A stretch of DNA of 7,911 bases from Bacillota bacterium (GTDB lineage Bacteria > Bacillota > Clostridia > Christensenellales > CAG-138). Location: assembly GCA_023396535.1 (NCBI GenBank), contig JAEWWD010000209.1, positions 1 to 7,911 of the forward strand. The letters are read 5' to 3'. This document shows, one piece after another, positions 5,858 through 7,911 of the stretch (positions are counted from its first letter, which is position 1; every line of letters starts with the position of its first letter). The notes below the pieces were generated by a model. That model was not told the DNA's origin and did no database searches. It saw nothing but the letters and a program-made list of their open reading frames with translations. Both the position numbers and the translations under genes were made by a program.

Positions 5858-5864
5858 TGAAAAC

Positions 5865-7271
5865 GTGAAAAGTTTCATTACCGTAAACGACGTTGAATAT
5901 GCGTTCAGCAGAGGTGAAACCATCATCTGTTGCGGCATTGATGACGTCGTTACCGCGGCGGCGAAGGAGTTTGCTCAAAGCAAGGGCATCACCATCCGCG
6001 CGGGTTCACCGCCACCGCCGCCGACCAGCGCTCCGCTGGCCGCTTCTGCAGGGGCATTCGGAGACAAATTTGCCCCCGCAAGGCCGTTGCCCTCGCTCCC
6101 CGCCTACCACGGCGCAATGAGCGAGGCAGAAATCATGCGTTGGCGCGAGGAATTCCCGATACTGAAAAACTGTGTGCACGCTGCGAATTGTTCGGTCAGC
6201 GCGCAATCGCTCAGCGTACGCGCCGCCGTTAACCGCTATATGGACAATTGGCTTACCAAAGGTATGGACTGGGATTACTGGATGGTTGAAATCGCTAACG
6301 CCAAGGCGGAGTTTGCTAAGCTCATTGGCGCCACGCCGGAAGAAATTTTCATCTGCAGTTCCGTGAGTGACGCCGTTGCCTCTGTGATCAGCAGCCTCGA
6401 TTACAGCGGGGGCCGTAATCGCGTCGTTACTACGGAGATCGAGTTTCCGACCGTTGGACATGTTTTGCTCGCATCCGCCAAGCGCTTCGGGTTTGACTTG
6501 CGCTTCATTCCGTCAGAGGGCGAGGAAATCGCGATTGAGGCCTATGAGAAGAATATCGACGAACAAACGTTAATCAGCTTCATCACGCATGTCTACTATC
6601 GCAACGGCTTCAAACAGGACGTCGCCCGCATAGCGGACATATGCCACGGTAAAGGCTCGCTCGTGATGGTCGACTCCTATCAGGCGCTCGGAACGACGCC
6701 GGTTGACGTAAAGCAAATGCACATCGATATTCTGGCCTCCGGCTGCATCAAGTACCTGTTTGGCGTACCGGGCATCACGTTCGTATACATCAACAAGGAT
6801 CTGGCCACCATGCTCAACCCGGCCATTACCGGCTGGTTCGGGCAGGTAAACCCCTTTTCATTCGAGGTCCGAAAGCTCAATTACGCCATGAATACATATC
6901 GGTTCGATACCGGAACACCCGCCGCGCTTACGTCCTTTGCCGCCGGGGCGGGGATCAAGCTCGCAAACGATATCGGCCAGAAGGGCATTGCGCAGCGGAT
7001 AGACTATTTGAGTGAGATCGCCATCCTGAAGGCCGATCAGCTCGGCCTCAAGTGTGTCAGTCCGCGCGACGTCCGCAAAAAGGGCGGCACTACCGCCATT
7101 GAGATCGAGATCGATTCCCACCACATGGAAATGGAACTGCACAAGCGGGATGTCTTAGCTTCCGCGCGCGGGAATGTCATCCGCATCGCGCCGCACTTCT
7201 ACACACTGCCGCACGAGGTCGAGTACGCGTTTGAACAAATCCGCGATATCATCGACCACGGCGGCCATTGA
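5865..7271 (+). CDS. Microcompartment-linked class V aminotransferase with N-terminal EutQ/EutT-like tag
   Basis: A 468-residue protein in two parts. Residues 1-46 (KSFITVNDVEYAF, then VVTAAAKEFAQSKGITI) resemble the N-terminus of EutQ and related BMC proteins, which reads KxLITxxDIxxAxxxGE, then IITPEAREVA. Residues 48-80 are a low-complexity linker with five prolines (49-53) and many Ala/Pro. Residues 85-468 are a class V PLP enzyme. The Schiff-base lysine is K296 in ILASGCIKYLFGVPG, the pyridine-binding Asp is D270 in VMVDSYQALG, and the C-terminal VIRIAPHFYTLPHEVEYAF block is intact. The His usually next to the lysine is Ile295. GTG 5865 is chosen on its ribosome binding site. The gene is followed by shell genes (13-bp gap), so the tag plausibly directs the enzyme into a BMC lumen. 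Its reaction (transamination, beta-elimination or epimerisation) is unknown; the minus-strand paralogue at 2399-3643 lacks the tag. Confidence 0.88.
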   Translation: MKSFITVNDVEYAFSRGETIICCGIDDVVTAAAKEFAQSKGITIRAGSPPPPPTSAPLAASAGAFGDKFAPARPLPSLPAYHGAMSEAEIMRWREEFPILKNCVHAANCSVSAQSLSVRAAVNRYMDNWLTKGMDWDYWMVEIANAKAEFAKLIGATPEEIFICSSVSDAVASVISSLDYSGGRNRVVTTEIEFPTVGHVLLASAKRFGFDLRFIPSEGEEIAIEAYEKNIDEQTLISFITHVYYRNGFKQDVARIADICHGKGSLVMVDSYQALGTTPVDVKQMHIDILASGCIKYLFGVPGITFVYINKDLATMLNPAITGWFGQVNPFSFEVRKLNYAMNTYRFDTGTPAALTSFAAGAGIKLANDIGQKGIAQRIDYLSEIAILKADQLGLKCVSPRDVRKKGGTTAIEIEIDSHHMEMELHKRDVLASARGNVIRIAPHFYTLPHEVEYAFEQIRDIIDHGGH

Positions 7272-7284
7272 GGAAGGTGGTTCT

Positions 7285-7593
7285 ATGTATATAGGCAAAG
7301 TGACCGGAAAAGTTGTCTCCACCATCAAGGACCCGCGCCTCACAGGTATTTCGCTTGTGCTCGTCGAACGCCTGCCCGCGCAAGTCGGACAGGAGAGTGA
7401 GGTGTTCGTCGCGGCCGACACCATTGGCTGCGGGGAAGGAAATACCGTACTGCTCGCGAAGGGCGGCGCCGCAAGAATGACGTCCAACCTTCAGGACACC
7501 CCCGTCGATCTGGCAGTAATCGGCATCATCGACAACTGCGAGTTTGCAAGAAACTGCCAAGGGAAAAAACAAATAGCCGTTATCCCAAACTAA
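7285..7593 (+). CDS. eutN: BMC-P vertex shell protein (EutN/CcmL family)
   Basis: A 102-residue member of the EutN/CcmL family, whose pentamers cap the vertices of the icosahedral microcompartment shell. It starts MYIGKVTGKVVSTIKDPRLTG, with GISLVLVERL (21-30), FVAADTIGCGEGNTVLLAKGGAARM (41-65) and the closing strand PVDLAVIGIID (73-83), all typical in order and spacing. The C-terminal tail (EFARNCQGKKQIAVIPN) is slightly extended. ATG 7285 has an AGGAAGG site 7 nt upstream, which overlaps the aminotransferase stop; upstream in-frame starts lie inside that gene. Tight spacing to both neighbours indicates one operon. The symbol marks the family only; the metabolic type of this BMC is not ethanolamine utilisation as far as the window shows. 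Confidence 0.95.
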   Translation: MYIGKVTGKVVSTIKDPRLTGISLVLVERLPAQVGQESEVFVAADTIGCGEGNTVLLAKGGAARMTSNLQDTPVDLAVIGIIDNCEFARNCQGKKQIAVIPN

Positions 7594-7618
7594 AAATTAT
7601 GTAATAGGAGTATGCAAA

Positions 7619-7897
7619 ATGAAAGCAAAGGGTTTTATCGAAACCAAGGGCCTCGTGGCGGCATATGAAGCGGCGGACGCAATGATCAAGGCGGCGAACG
7701 TGGAACTCGTAGACAAACAGATGGTCGGCGGAGGTCTTGTTACCGTGATCATCGAAGGCGACGTAGGCGCGGTCAAAGCGGCTGTCGACGCGGGCGTCAA
7801 TGCGGCAAAAAAAGTCGGCGAGATTATCTCCGCCCATGTAATCGCACGGCCGCAAGCCGAAGTTGAAACATTGTTTTCCGGCGATAAACAGAAATAA
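7619..7897 (+). CDS. BMC-H hexameric shell protein (BMC domain)
   Basis: A 92-residue single BMC-domain protein of the kind that forms the hexagonal facets of microcompartment shells. The sequence KGFIETKGLVAAYEAADAMIKAANVEL (4-30) is the classic start of the domain. GGGLVTVIIEGDVGAVKAAVDAG (37-59) follows, then the final strand SAHVIARP (71-78) and a short polar tail. The turn around V36-G37-G38-G39 is the expected position of the central pore loop, which governs metabolite passage. ATG 7619 has TAGGAG 8 nt upstream; an earlier ATG at 7612 is out of frame. It follows the BMC-P gene by 25 bp in the same operon, and only 14 bases remain before the window ends, so further shell and cargo genes are expected downstream. 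Confidence 0.96.
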   Translation: MKAKGFIETKGLVAAYEAADAMIKAANVELVDKQMVGGGLVTVIIEGDVGAVKAAVDAGVNAAKKVGEIISAHVIARPQAEVETLFSGDKQK

Positions 7898-7911
7898 TTT
7901 TCTCATTCGGG

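Noticed and set aside
5664..5864. 67-codon upstream extension of the BMC-linked aminotransferase from a TTG
   Set aside because: The stretch is AT-rich, contains the leader and a palindrome, lacks a supported ribosome binding site at the TTG, and its translation has no family resemblance. AGAGG before GTG 5865 marks a better start.
1..7911. CRISPR arrays, tRNA/rRNA genes, insertion sequences or attachment sites
   Set aside because: No regularly spaced repeats, no tRNA-like cloverleaf, no transposase or integrase motifs and no terminal inverted repeats were seen.

Overview
The window looks like chromosomal DNA of an anaerobic Gram-positive bacterium, probably a Clostridia-type member of the Bacillota. 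The reasons are strong purine-rich Shine-Dalgarno sites, AT-rich intergenic regions around moderately GC-rich genes, Rho-independent terminators and a terminator-type cobalamin riboswitch. This placement is an inference from style, not from a marker gene.

Layout. At the left edge (1-386, minus strand) a promoter, a cobalamin riboswitch aptamer and an intrinsic terminator precede the first 12 codons of a gene that leaves the window. From 495 to 4140 (minus strand) lies a four-gene cluster, in transcription order: a RidA-family protein, a class V PLP aminotransferase, an Asp/Glu racemase-family protein and a low-specificity L-threonine aldolase. It has its own candidate promoter near 4241-4269. 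A separate minus-strand gene (4433-5530) encodes a D-threonine aldolase / D-serine dehydratase-like PLP enzyme and ends in a terminator. From 5865 to the right edge (plus strand) lies the start of a bacterial microcompartment (BMC) operon: a second class V aminotransferase, a BMC-P (EutN/CcmL) vertex protein and a BMC-H (Pfam00936-type) shell hexamer. The plus and minus units diverge from a 334-bp AT-rich region with back-to-back TTGACA promoters.

The most interesting object is the plus-strand aminotransferase. Before its catalytic domain it carries about 46 residues resembling the N-terminus of EutQ/EutT, then a five-proline, alanine-rich linker. This looks like a targeting tag that would place a class V PLP enzyme inside the shell. 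An untagged paralogue sits in the divergent cluster. I see no aldehyde dehydrogenase, phosphotransacylase, alcohol dehydrogenase or B12-dependent signature enzyme, so the locus is not a canonical Eut, Pdu or glycyl-radical type. It recalls the poorly understood loci grouped as BMCs of unknown function.

Working model (inference): the BMC and the flanking enzymes process an amino acid or amino-acid-like compound. The racemase and the D- and L-specific enzymes would handle both stereoisomers, RidA would hydrolyse reactive enamine/imine products of PLP chemistry, and the shell would confine the step done by the tagged enzyme. Most of the BMC operon probably lies beyond the right edge, so the substrate cannot be fixed from this window.
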